64,000 bases of DNA, taken from positions 45,718,001 through 45,782,000 of the forward strand of contig NC_073358.2 of NCBI RefSeq assembly GCF_027580225.2. Reading direction: 5' to 3'. Shown here one piece after another: positions 20,651 through 31,542 of the stretch. The first letter of the stretch is position 1, and every line of letters begins with the position of its first letter. The stretch is from Misgurnus anguillicaudatus (lineage: Eukaryota > Chordata > Actinopteri > Cypriniformes > Cobitidae). Under the pieces are notes generated by a model, which worked only from the letters and a program-made list of their open reading frames with translations, searched no databases and had not been told where the DNA came from. A program made the translations under genes and the position numbers.

Positions 20651-20866
20651 TGGGACAGGTTTAGATTAATCCAAGACTAGGCCCTAGTTTATTAGGACAT
20701 TAGTGAAGTAGTTTTTACCAACAATCCTTACAAAAAACAATTCTGCTGTGCATCTTGAGACAAAACAATGGCACTTGTTAAGATATGTCAGTACAAGGTG
20801 TTTAAAAGCAGCTCAAACATACATTTCAGTATGGGACTAGGATAAACCCTGTGCGAGAAACCGCCT
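20651..20866. mobile_element. GGGACAGGTTTA-ended MITE
   Basis: GGACAGGTTTAGATTAATCC faces GGATAAACCCTGTGC at the other end. The interior is 'aaagcagctcaaacatacat'. A related end fragment is at 54,271-54,328. Confidence 0.6.
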
Positions 20867-20879
20867 CGATATGTAAGGT

Positions 20880-21240
20880 GACCATATTTTTAAAAAGAAA
20901 AGACGGGACATTTTCTAGTTTAATGGTCAAAATATCATTTAAATCTTATTTGTTATTATCTATGAATTAAACTTACGGGGACAAAACTTTTTTTCGAATT
21001 TAGTCTTTTTGTTTGTCTTTTTGTGTTTGTGGAGTACAGAACACCAAAAGTGTGACTGTCCTGGGAAAACAAGGACAAATTATATGGGTTAATTTAAGCC
21101 CATGGTTGGGCTCGTCCCTTTTGACTCAATGCTGTGTTAAAAATAACTCATTTATAACTTTAGATTTTATACATTTTTGGGACCAAAAAAAAATTAAATT
21201 AAGCCATGAACCAAACCGAGCATCTCTAAGATGAATCATA
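20880..21240. repeat. DNA-element remnants
   Basis: 'aaggtgaccatatttttaaa' and 'gactgtcctgggaaaacaag' resemble the two ends of a degraded fish MITE. They are followed by another AACCCAGC-type half (TGACTCAATGCTGTGTT, about 21,121). Confidence 0.4.
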
Positions 21241-21242
21241 CA

Positions 21243-21690
21243 CTCAAAAAAAAAACAAAAAAAAAAACGCTGGGTTATTTTCATCTCAATGTTGCGTTTA
21301 AAAGGAACAAATCCAGTTGGGTCAAATTTACTTAGAAAATGGTTGTATTTGACCCAACAATGGGTTAAAACAACCCAACAAGTTGAGTTTGTCAATTTTT
21401 GTCCCAGGGCTGGGTTGAAAATGACCAGCCTGATCTCACGAGAATTCATACATATTGTACGACTTGGCTAATTTGTATGAATTCATACAAAGTTAATCAT
21501 GCAAAAACCGAACCCCTAATATATAATGTATATATACAACGAATTCTGCTGAGCTGAAGAGGTTCACTGAGCATTATGGGTAGTGTAGTTCTTCATGAGG
21601 AAATTGTAGTTCGTTTCAAACATTAGTTTTTCATGTCTTATATTTAGTAATATTAATTGAAAATAACCCAGCATTTTTTTAAAGCCCTGT
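21243..21690. mobile_element. AACCCAGC-type element with internal insertion
   Basis: CGCTGGGTTATTTTCATCTC (about 21,268) is the left end and GAAAATAACCCAGC (about 21,659) the right end. The segment 21,425-21,655, beginning CCTGATCTCACGAGAATTCA, is foreign to the family and has a relative at 61,455-61,600. Confidence 0.65.
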
Positions 21691-22447
21691 TTTCAGATTG
21701 TTTATGATGAAATAGAACGGTTTTGACTGAAATTTCGACATTTGCGGCTGCCCCGAGAATTTTTGGGTGTTTGTGTTTCACCTCCTACCTTTACAATGGG
21801 TTTAATGGTGCACTGGAACAATCCTTTCTAAAATGCATTAAACTTTCGTTTAGAAAGACGTGAAACTCACCGAGTGGTCAGGGGTGTTCAATGATATGCT
21901 CACACAAAAATCGCGTTAAAAGATGCTTTCCAACAGCTGTTTTAGCATTCGTTGTTAACTTGTGGACCTATTTTTCCAAACGCCCTACACCCGTACATTC
22001 TTCCGCTTAGAGCTTGAATAATAGACACTCCAGCCCAGTTGGTGGCGCTAATCCGCCATTGCCAATTGCAAGAATAGAAACAAAGTTCCCGGCGCGGAGT
22101 AATACCGTACCTCACAGCACAACTAATACAAGTCAATGGAGTTGGCAAAAACTACGATAAAACCTGTTGGAATGCGTATTTTGCAGCGATTTTTGTTTGA
22201 GCATACCAGTGAACACCCCTGACCACTCGGTGAGTTTCACGTTTTTGTAAACGAAAATTTAATGCATTTTAGGAAGGATTGTTTTAGTGCACCATTAAAC
22301 CCATTGTAAAGGTAGGAGCTGAAACACAAACACCCAAAAATTCTCGGGGCAGCCGCAAATGTCGAAATTTCAGTCAAAACCGTTCTATTTCATCATAAAC
22401 AATCTGAAAACAGGGCTTTAAGTGTAAAATACCGAACTTGTCCTTTA
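21681..22447 (+). mobile_element. AAGGACAAGTT foldback element, copy 2 (left end lost)
   Basis: It starts at AAAGCCCTGTTTTCAGATTG, lacking the outer end. It runs through a long palindrome and ends with the full right end ACCGAACTTGTCCTTT. The paired arms include GTGAAACTCACCGAGTGGTC and its inverse. The left edge abuts the preceding AACCCAGC element. Confidence 0.8.
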
Positions 22448-22449
22448 AG

Positions 22450-24045
22450 TGTAGTATCACTTATGATATTAAAAATATATAATGACTTTTTATAATCTAT
22501 TGTGTTTTTTTTTTTTTTTAGATGTGACCAATTGGATGAATCAGATGTAACACTTGTTACCCAAAAACTGTCAGTCACTTTGAGCATCTGTTTCAACATA
22601 TTATTACACATAAAAATCTGATGTATTTTCCAATGAAAAGAAAATATTTATAGGAGAAAAATGTGTATGGCTTGATAACCATAGGACATTGTTTGAATAG
22701 TAAGCACTGCATTCCAGATAGGAGCTAGGTGGTTGAGAGAAAGAGATGAAGAATAAGAGGTGACATCATCTAAAACGGCAAGGCATTTTGGAGGAGGAGC
22801 AAGTTATTTCAGTATAAAAAATACATATTTTTCTTGCTGACAATAGGTCTACTGTATCTAAATAGGGTCAGATTTTATTTGGTTAAAGAAAAGCAAGTAC
22901 AGTCTTCACCATACTACATTGCAGATTATATTGCATAACACCTTTACAGATTCATAAGGATGAGGTTTCCCAACCCCCATCGGTCTCTATTTCAAAGCAG
23001 CACCGATTGCAGACCAATGACTTCCTGTTTGAAAAGATGTATGGTTATGCAATGCCCTAAAAAGAGCAAATAAATACAGCGAAGGCTCCGTAACAGCCCG
23101 GCATCGGCCTCCCATCTCTCCGCTTACTCATTCGATTCCAGGGAGAGCAATACACACAAACACTCTCTCATTCCAGGACAAGCTATTTGTTTTCCTCCCG
23201 GCTCACCACGTTTGTTCTGGTTTGCGTGGTATGATGAGGGAAGGCCTGAAAAATCCACGCGATCTGACTCGAGCGCTTTTGCACATGGAGCCCATCAGAA
23301 GCTAAATGAGCTGTTAATACTACGTTAGCTGAGCTGGAAAGAGCCATACGTTATGAAGCAGTCAAACGTTCAGCAAGAGTGTGTAATATAATCCGCACAA
23401 ACCATCAGCGAATTCGGTCTCGCACTCAAGAGAATCTTTCTAGTTTTGTTGTTTGAGCGGCTTTTGGACAGGAAAGATCTTTTCCTAGTGATTAAGATCT
23501 GGTAAGAATGTTTGTTAACTCTTCAGAGCACTCGTGTGATCTTGAAAAGCGTTTGCTTACGGGGAAAGTGTCGGCGAGTCGGGCAAGTTTCAACTGAGTT
23601 CTGTTTGATAGCACATAGGTGGTCTCGCTCTCCGCCTCTGGAGGCTTCAGCTGTAACGTTGGTCAACAGAGACGCAAGAAGAATCAAAGCGAGGTTTTAT
23701 TTCAGCCTCAGGCCATCATCTCAGTCAAACGCTTACACAGGCATTAATTTGCGAGTCAGGAAACATTAGCGGCCGAATATGTTTGGACAGCAATCCAGTT
23801 ATTTTAGAGGGGTTTAGACAAAGAGGGGGAGCCAAATGGATAGCATGATATGATATGTTTTGTATAGAATAGAATTGGAGTTATATTAGAAAATGTCCTG
23901 GCTCTTTCAAGCTTTGTAATAATAGTAAATGGTGCTTCTGATTTAAAGTCTAAAAAGTCCATCCATTCTTCACAGAAGTAATCCACCGGCTCCAATGGGT
24001 TAATAAAAGCATTTTGAGGGCAGTCTCTATAGTTATATATCGATA
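22450..24045. other. Unassigned single-copy-looking block, about 1.6 kb
   Basis: No repeat termini are recognised from 22,600 to 24,040 apart from short A/T runs. The centre (about 23,050-23,780) has mixed composition. GTAAGAAT near 23,500 resembles a splice donor but has no matching acceptor or frame. The 85-aa frame at 23,512-23,769 has no domain. It is one of the better candidate regulatory intervals by exclusion only. Confidence 0.35.
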
Positions 24046-24049
24046 TTTA

Positions 24050-24420
24050 AAGGGTACATTTCACAAGACTTTTTAAGATGGTGTTTCCTGTGTATGTATG
24101 TGAAATTTTATCTTAAAATGCCATATAGATCATATATTATAACATGTTAAAATTTCCACTTTGTAGGTGTGAGCAAAATGTGCTGTTTTTGGGTGTGTCC
24201 TTTAAAATGCAATTAAGATGATCTCTGCTTTAAATGACAGTGCCGTGGTTGGATAGTGCAGATTAAGAGGCGGTATTATCCCCTTCTGACATCACAAGAG
24301 GAGCCAAATTTCAATGACCTATTTTTACACATGCTTGCAGAGAATGGTTTTCCAAAACTAAGGTACTGGGTTGGTGTTTTTCACATTTTCTAGGTTTATA
24401 GAAGCACTGGGGACCCAATT
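24050..24420 (+). mobile_element. TTAA-ended element, right end missing
   Basis: AAAGGGTACATTTCACAAGA at the left and GGTTGGATAGTGCAGATTAA inside match the complete copy at 62,229-62,596. After about 24,330 the match fades. Confidence 0.65.
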
Positions 24421-25044
24421 ACGCGATGTGCTGAAAACGCACTCTCTCATAAAGGTCTGTCGTCATTACCGAAATAAAATAAAATAATCCCTGAGACATG
24501 TGGATCCCATGGCAAAAATATATATTTTTAATTATATTTCAAAATATACAAAAATGGCCAAAAAATATATTTGCTGAAATATATTTTAGAATAATTTTAC
24601 AAAAATATATTTTTCATTGATATATTTTTTTGGCCTTTTTTGTATATTTTGAAATATATATTTTTCAAAGCTTTAAAAATATATTTAGCTATCCATATAT
24701 TTTTAATCCAAGGAAATATATTCACGTCGCAATGGAAGAAAAACTTTATTTATGTTACAAACAAGTAAACAGTTTTAAATAGTTTAAAATTAAATATATA
24801 TTTTTACTTCAAAAATATACTTTATAAAGTTACCTTATTTAGCATATATTTCAAATATATTTTGGCAAAGAATAAATTTTTTGCCATATGGGATGTAAAA
24901 TTAGAAATGTATTTGCTTGAAATATATTTTTAAATATATGTTCATATATATGAAGGTTAAAACTAAATATATTTCCAAATTCAAAAATATATATTTAATT
25001 GAGCTTTACTTTCTGCAAAATGTATTTAGCATACATTTAAAATA

Positions 25045-25544
25045 CACTCACCTAAAGGATTATTAGGAACACCGGTTAATTTTCTCATTAATGCAATGGT
25101 GTAATGATGTTGGGGATGTTTTCTTGTCACACTTTAGGCCCCTTAGTGCCAATTGGGCATCGTTTAAATTCCACGGCCTACCTGAGCATTGTTTCTCACC
25201 ATGTCCATCCCTTTATGACCACCATGTACCCATCCTCTGATGGCTACTTCCAGCAGGATAATGCACCATGTCACAAAGCTCGAATCGAACCCACAGTCGC
25301 CAGATCTCAACCCAATAGAGTATCTTTGGGATGTGGTGGAATGGGAGCTTTGTGCACTGGATGTGCATCCCACAAATTTCCATCAACTGCAAGATGCTAT
25401 CCTATCAATATGGGCCAACATTTCTAAAGAATGCTTTCAGCACCTTGTTGAATCAATGCCACGTAGAATTAAGGCACTTCTGAAGGCGAAAGTGGGTCAC
25501 ACACAGTATTAGTATGGTGTTCCTAATAATCCTTTAGGTGAGTG
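25045..25544 (+). mobile_element. Internally deleted Tc1-like transposon
   Basis: Perfect inverted ends begin CACTCACCTAAAGGATTATT (left) and finish AATAATCCTTTAGGTGAGTG (right). TA flanks both sides (25,043-25,044 and 25,545-25,546), the standard Tc1/mariner duplication. At 500 bp it is far short of the usual 1.2-1.6 kb and keeps only the 3' part of a transposase gene. Confidence 0.92.
25100..25512 (+). pseudogene. Tc1 transposase C-terminal remnant
   Basis: A Tc1-type transposase cuts and pastes the element through a DDE catalytic triad. Here one frame (25,104-25,427) contains QQDNAPCH, which carries the second catalytic aspartate. Another frame (25,240-25,512) contains SPDLNPIEYLW, which carries the final acidic residue, and runs on to a stop at the element's end. 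The two motifs are in different frames, so at least one frameshift separates them. The N-terminal DNA-binding domain and first aspartate are absent. It cannot encode an active enzyme, and no splice signals suggest host use. Confidence 0.9.
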
Positions 25545-25589
25545 TATATTGTAGGCCAGATAAATGTATTTTTTTGCCTTCTGTGAAGT

Positions 25590-26070
25590 AAGCACCATTT
25601 ACGAGTGGCGGCTCGTGACTGCTCATCCGAGGGGCGCTAATTTATAATATGTGTTCAGAGTGTCATGTGTGTTGCTTGTGTTTTCAAAATATGTGTTTAT
25701 TGCGTCATGTGAACCATGTGCATCACGTGTTTTGTCAAAATAAGTGCCTGCTGCAATGCGTCAAAACCGTTTATAATAAAAGAGATGCCCACGTTCACAA
25801 AATACACGCAAGACACTCCCTTAATAGTAAACTTTGATTACACATGAGATTATGCGAGTATCTGGCAAACGCAAACGTCTCTTTTATCATAAACCCTTTA
25901 GACGCGTCTGCAGCATGCACTTATTTTGACATGACACTCGATGCACACAGGATCTCTTGACGCGCAGAACACATATTTTGAAAAAAGGAACCACACACAT
26001 TGTTGTGACGAATTTTTATTTTAGGCTAAAGTTTCCCTTTAAGTTTGTGGAAAGTAAGTATTAATTTTGG
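25590..26070. repeat. Probable old DNA-element remnant
   Basis: 'gagtggcggctcgtgactgc' and CATCCGAGGGGCGC resemble ends seen in fish DNA repeats, with repeated CACGTG/CATGTG words through 25,640-25,980. Boundaries are not resolved. Confidence 0.3.
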
Positions 26071-26074
26071 CAAA

Positions 26075-27155
26075 TTATCAACAGCTTGACATCTATTCAT
26101 GACACCCGAGTGCTGTGGTTGCAACTTTTGCACAGATAAGCACCTCTTGATTACTTTAGCAAATGTAAAACTAACAGTTACGGAATAAAATGAACTCCAT
26201 ATCAAGTATTGCTGGAGCCCAAGTGAGCTATTATGAATGGCAGTTTATAGGTTAAACAGAATGACTTGTTTTGGTTTTAAATAGCTTCACTTACACACAT
26301 ACACTTACCGCACAGCAGGAGAGCAGGAAAATAGCAGTCAGTGATTTTTTTTAGCGGCTGTCATTCCTTTGTCTGCACTTAGTTTCATATAATCCTGTAC
26401 CCTGACAGGAAGGAGTTTAGCCATGTTCTTCTGACACCTTTTATAAGCGTAAGTCGATCCTTATCACTACCGAAGCACGTGTACGAAATTGTTAAGCTGT
26501 ATGTGTGTCAACCAATCGCTGCGATGTAGGAAGTACCATCAGATTTCCCCCTGCGTGCCAATTAAAACACATTACACAGCACGGCCCTTCCACACGGAGA
26601 CTGGACCTCCGGGCTTCGGTCTGTTGGATGTACTGTGTGAGGTACAGTACTTAATGTAGCAGTGAGGTCAGCAGAGTTGCTGTTTTCATTTGGTTCAGCC
26701 CATGTTTGGAAAAGATTTGATAAGTGACTTTCTCTTACAAGTAATTAGTTCACAAAAATATAAAATTGTTATTATAATTTACTCACTAATGCTTACCCAT
26801 ATGTATTTGACTTCCGTGTTTCAGTTTAACACAAACAAATACTTTTATAGTAAAATGTCGTCATGTTATTTCTTATATGGGAGCCAACACGGCAAAGCTC
26901 CAGAGAGCACATCCATCCATCATTAAAGTAATAAAACTGAAGCAAAACGATGCGTTTGTGAGATAAAACAATATTTTAGGCTTATTTAGCAGTCAATATG
27001 TTACATAACAACAGCAACATAGAGATCAGGGCACTAAATTCAAATATGGGCGCAGGTCGATAACTTTGAATCTCATTGGCTGTCACGTCTTGTGACAAAA
27101 CATGCATACAGTATGATGATTAGTCACAACAAGACATGCCAGAACTAATGAGATT
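26075..27155. other. Unassigned DNA
   Basis: No clear element apart from a weak match at about 26,740-26,935 to the family at 34,758 ('tttactcactaatgcttacc'). No coding domain is seen. Confidence 0.35.
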
Positions 27156-27159
27156 CAAT

Positions 27160-28060
27160 AGCTTTTTGCACGAAGGCGCGTTTGAGGCGAATAGCACGTG
27201 TTTTCACGGCAGTCGCGCCACCCAATTCGCATCATTTGCATCGCCTTGCATTGACTTTGTATGTAATCTACTCTCGCAAATCAGCCCAGTCTCACGAAAT
27301 TTCGCTATATAGTCACGTATTTTTTTTATTCTTTTTTCGTGCTATTATCACGAAATTTCGTGTTTTTTCGTGATAGTATAACGAATTCCTGTTTTCGTGT
27401 GATTATCACGTATTGGTTACTTGACTGTTTTGTCCTATTTTCTTACCGCTTCGGTTTAGGGTTAGATTTACATAAAATTACATCCCTAACCAAACCCAAC
27501 TCTACCCCTAACGCCAGGCGACATATAAAAAAATAAATCAGAAAAAATAGTATAGATCAATATATAAAGTGACATTCTAATGCAAGCACCAAATCTAACC
27601 CTAAACCGAAGCGACAATGGTTTAAAAATAGGACAAAACAGTTGAGTAACCAATACGTGATAATCACACTAAAACAGGAATTCGTTATACGATCACGAAA
27701 AAACATGAAATTTCGTGATAATAGCACGAAAAAAGAATTTAAAAAAATGTGACTATATCACGAAACTTTATGAGACTGGGTAGTGCAAATCGTTGAACTT
27801 GTGTTTAGTGTGTATGCCCCATAAGATCGATTGCGTCACAGCAGCACGACTTATGCTACTTACACACCAAATGTGGGTCATTGCGTTACTCGCTCGCCCC
27901 ACTCGAGGACGCGTCTAATCGCGTCTTTGCATTGACTTTGTATGTAATCTACTCGCGCAAATTGTTGAACTTGCGTTTAATGTGTATGCCCCATAAGACC
28001 GATTGAATATTTTCAACTTGGGCGAAGACGTGTTTGAGGTGAATAACATGTTTAACATGT
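27160..28060. mobile_element. Foldback-family fragments split by an insertion
   Basis: TTTGAGGCGAATAGCACGTG, then 'tgcattgactttgtatgtaa' and ATCTACTCTCGCAAAT before 27,295, and the same modules again after 27,781, match the 8434-8964 palindrome. The element at 27,295-27,780 interrupts it. GCAAATC occurs on both sides of the insertion. Confidence 0.75.
27295..27780. mobile_element. CCCAGTCTCACG foldback element, 486 bp
   Basis: The termini CCCAGTCTCACGAAATTTCG and its partner ending GAGACTGGG are inverted. The arms repeat ATCACGAAA/TTTCGTGA. The loop has GGTTTAGGGTTAGATTTACA facing AATCTAACCCTAAACCG. It is uninterrupted and one of the clearest copies of this family. Confidence 0.88.
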
Positions 28061-28510
28061 GTTAATGTTTCACGTGAAAAAAAACGCGATATTTTTCACA
28101 TAATTTACTTATTGGTATACCGCTAATTTACTGTCCTAAAAACAGGCTGATGTCTTCCTTGTTCTATGAAGTCCCTCCTTCAGAAATAAGTATCGAGTTC
28201 TGATTGTGAAGTTTGTTTAGTGTGTTGTAATTTGATAGCAGCTTAACTTGCCGTTAGCTTAGCTGGAGACTGACGTATTCCTGTGGGCGGAGTTTAGTCA
28301 AAAACTGTTCTAGTGACGTCATTATAGCATGAAGTAGAAGGTTGTAGTCCAAACTGGCCGTTCGCTGTAGGCTTTGAAAGAGGACTTCTATTAAAGAAAA
28401 TATTTCGCCTGGCAGTGAACTTTGAGCTTTACAGGTATTATTTATGCTATTATAGCAACATTACACAGTAACTAGGGATTAAAAAATGGGATCAGAAAGA
28501 ATGTGACCTT
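28040..28510 (-). mobile_element. DNA element, 3' region
   Basis: 'taatgtttcacgtgaaaaaa', 'ctatgaagtccctccttcag' and the end 'gaaagaatgtgacctttaa' (each a short extract) form a block related to the fragment at 34,876-35,010. One end (ACCTTTAA) is visible; the other is lost in the preceding foldback. Confidence 0.5.
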
Positions 28511-28610
28511 TAATAAGTCAGAAACGTCTCCGCTGTGTCCTCCGAAGGCTAGACCATCTCATGTCAGTTCTCTTCATGGACTTCGGAGGCTGCCACCTTC
28601 AAAGACCGAG

Positions 28611-29418
28611 CACTCAAAAAAATTGTTTGTTCATTCAACATAATTGAATTAAGGAAAACTTTTCCACGAAATTAGTTTAGGCTTGTACAACAAGAATACA
28701 ATAAGTTAATTTAAACAAATAATCTTTTGTTGCCCCAACTTAATAAATATATTTTCATTGCTCATAAAAATATCTTGTTCAATAAACTTAATTTAATTAA
28801 GGAAAACTTTTCCACGCAATTAATTCTGGTCTGTTCAACAAAGATAAAACAAGTTCATTTAAGCAAAAAAGTCTAGCTAAACCAATTGTCAGTTTCTATA
28901 TAATACTAATTAGCATAAGCACACGTTAGCATGCTAATGACACATTGGTTGAACATGTGAGAAGAGACACATGTTAGTGCTCTTTAAAAGAACTACGTAC
29001 GTCTCATCCACAACTTAACCACAAGCGCTACTCTTCTGCACGATGGTAACCAAACAATTTGTAAAAATATAACACAAACTCTTCTAAATCAATAAGATAA
29101 ACCAACATTTAACACTATAAAGTCTTTCCCTTTACCTAAAAATGCATAAAATAACACTTAATTTAAAAAAATACTCTCCAAAGGCAGTTGCATGCAAAGC
29201 ATGCTGGGAAATACCGATTCACGGCCCAGTCAGTAATAGCAACAAAAATCATTAATGTGCTCCCAATATAAAATGATTTAGTTCATGTAATTTTTTAAAA
29301 TTTAAGCAGATTGAACATTATAAAAATAGGTTGAGACAAAAAATAAAATATTGTGTTGTATTAACTTGTTTCATTTAAGTAAATTAGACAAGGTGCAAAA
29401 ATGTTTTTTTTTTGAGTG
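28611..29418. mobile_element. CACTCAAAAAAA-ended element, about 0.8 kb
   Basis: CACTCAAAAAAATTG at the left faces TTTTTTTTTTGAGTG at the right. The segment 'aattaaggaaaacttttcca' occurs twice, about 140 bp apart (28,668 and 28,798), showing an internal direct duplication. The sequence before 28,610 and after 29,419 (GACCGAG/GCTCGCC) looks like a split older repeat. Confidence 0.6.
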
Positions 29419-29819
29419 AGTGCTCGCCTTTTGAGGTCACGTCTCTGGATGGTCGCAGCCCTTGAATTGGAACACAGCTACTATTTCCAACATGCTGCCA
29501 TATTTGAACTTACAGTGCTGATCTCTGTTGCCATGGTTACAACATGCAGTTTAGATGGACTTATACAACTAAATGTATGAAATGCATTAGTTTGCAGATC
29601 ATTTAACTTTATAGTCATGCACATTTTATTATTGCATACACTTATTTTGCATTGATTTTAAATGTTTCCATATCGCTATTACTAAATATTAGTTAACTTA
29701 AAAAAATTCTCTAAAAAGTTTTTTTTTTTAGTTGATCTAGATCTATCCATCAGTGCAGTTTTTTATTGTTTGTCTATGCAAACAAGCAAGACAGATGTAT
29801 TGGCCGTCATCATCTGCTG

Positions 29820-30020
29820 CATTGTAAGAAAGTGAAAAGTTGGATCGACTTAAAAAATATTTTAATTGGTAACACCTAAAAAATGTATGTTTTTTCAACT
29901 TAAATGTTTCACCTAAAGTAAAATTAAATTGAAATTTTAAGTTGAAAAAACTTAAATTTTGTAAGTGTTACCAATTGAAGTAATGTTTTAAGTTGGTCCA
30001 ACTTTTTACTTTTTACAGTG
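29820..30020. mobile_element. Foldback MITE with AAAAGTTGG arms
   Basis: GAAAAGTTGGATCGACTTAA pairs with TTAAGTTGGTCCAACTTTTT; the inner arms are AATTGGTAACAC and GTGTTACCAATT. It ends in TTTTTACAGTG. Confidence 0.75.
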
Positions 30021-30029
30021 TGTGACAGA

Positions 30030-30427
30030 GATATAACTTTATTAATATGTATTTCGATTTCTGATTTTATTTGTGTATATTATTTGTAGTAAACTGAATT
30101 GATATGGCTCATACATTCCTCGGGTGCATTTAAAAAATAACTCGGTGTCAGTGTGAGTGGGTGACTGTTGTGGGTAACAGTGTGATTTATTTCATCCTCT
30201 TAGCCTCTGCTCAGGCACTGGGAGTGAGCTGACAGATCTGATGGATGAAGGCTCTTCAGCCCAGCAGGTTTTGTTGAGTTTCAAGTCTCTCTCTGCTGCG
30301 CTGTAATACATTTTTTTAACCAATGTACTCACTTATCCAGCTGTTCAATACATCACGTTTGATTTGTCAAAACAGTAAAAGATCATTTTAAAGTGTTTGT
30401 GCATAGGCTAATTGAAATACATCACCA

Positions 30428-30481
<54 letters not shown>

Positions 30482-30895
30482 CTTTTTCAAGTTTATTGGT
30501 GATGGGCATGTCATTTTCACAAACACATCTGCCAGAATATTATATTTTATATCCATAAGTCATTTGCTTTTATAATGTGTGGCATCTCATCTGTAGTGGT
30601 TTCGGGTCTGGTTGGGTATCACAATGTTCCAGTATGGGAGTTTGTGCTGTTTGTAGTTGAAGTGATAAATATAATTGTATAAACTGAATAAATACATAAT
30701 CATAATTGTTTCTCATGTTTTTCACTAAATTAATACAAGAATTTACATAGACATGGAAGAAAATCAGTAAGTAGATCAGTAAGTAATATTGCTTTGGGAA
30801 CTTTGTAGCAGGACTGGACATTGTCTAAAATGATGATGAAGATCAAAGGGTCTGGTGCAGATAAATAATGATTCTGTTCTGTTGTCTTCTCTTTT
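30030..30895. other. Unassigned DNA around a CA microsatellite
   Basis: No gene or transposon ends are recognised except the CA repeat at 30,429-30,477. The last 20 bases (CTTCTCTTTTTCAG) form a good polypyrimidine tract and acceptor for the candidate exon that follows. Confidence 0.35.
30429..30477. repeat. (AC)n microsatellite, about 49 bp
   Basis: An uninterrupted AC dinucleotide run. The HTHTHT peptide in the overlapping open frame is an artefact of this repeat. Confidence 0.97.
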
Positions 30896-30899
30896 TCAG

Positions 30900-30982
30900 T
30901 TTCTTCATTGCTCTGAAGAAACCAACGAGCTGCAGCTGACCAACATTTGTAACGAATTCCTCATACTTTGACAACATGTGCG
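30900..30982 (+). other. Candidate short exon (83 nt)
   Basis: A pyrimidine tract ending TTTTTCAG lies directly upstream and GTGAGA directly downstream. One frame is open from the acceptor for 23 codons before TGA at about 30,969-30,971; the other two frames stop early. An ATG with acceptable context sits 7 bases before the donor (30,976). It could be a 5' untranslated exon ending in a start codon, a terminal alternative exon, or chance. No protein family is recognised. Confidence 0.22.
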
Positions 30983-31540
30983 GTGAGATGTTTCTATAGC
31001 TCGGGGCAGCGCTGCTCCTCGGGCCTGTCCCATAGGTTTTACATTACATCTATGTGGAAAAGTCCCAAATAGAACAGGGGTGACTTACTTTAAAACACAG
31101 ACTGATTGTCCCAGATATCTCCCAGAAATTGGCTTGTTTCTCATGTCATTTTCTGTTACTTTTTATAAAGAGAACAATTTTACAGAAGAGCGCATTACAT
31201 CATAAACTCCACCATCATTGTACCAAATAAGCTGCTCTGCTGTAGTAAAATTTGTCTCAAAAACAAAACTGGATGCCAGTTTTTCATTTGTTTCTCTTGG
31301 CTTTAATCCTATTTATTTTCATTGCTAGAGTAGGAAAATCACACCACGCCCTCAAAGAGTCATTTTGGGTAACAACGTGATCAGTTTGGATGCTTTTTTG
31401 CGAACTATCTTTTCTTAGCACTTTTGAAGTAAACCAATAAGAGAACAAACCTCAAGTTATGAGGGTCTTTCTCCAAAACGTTTCAGCAGTATTTTATCAT
31501 AAATGTCCCTCCTGGTGCTTGTGTCCAATAACCAACCCAA
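30983..31540. other. Unassigned DNA
   Basis: No repeat termini or coding domains are recognised downstream of the candidate donor. Confidence 0.35.
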
Positions 31541-31542
31541 TT

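Larger units (their letters stand above)
24500..25580. mobile_element. AT-rich foldback region (AAATATATTT-rich), interrupted by a Tc1 element
   Basis: GATCCCATGGCAAAAATATA at about 24,504 faces 'ttttttgccatatgggatg' at about 24,876. The AAATATATTT core repeats many times through to 25,040. The Tc1-like element at 25,045-25,544 is inserted near the right side. Confidence 0.6.

Noticed and set aside
27460..27615. Interstitial telomere repeats (CCCTAA-like words)
   Set aside because: Only one or two CTAACCCTAA words occur, as part of the loop of a foldback family found six times here.
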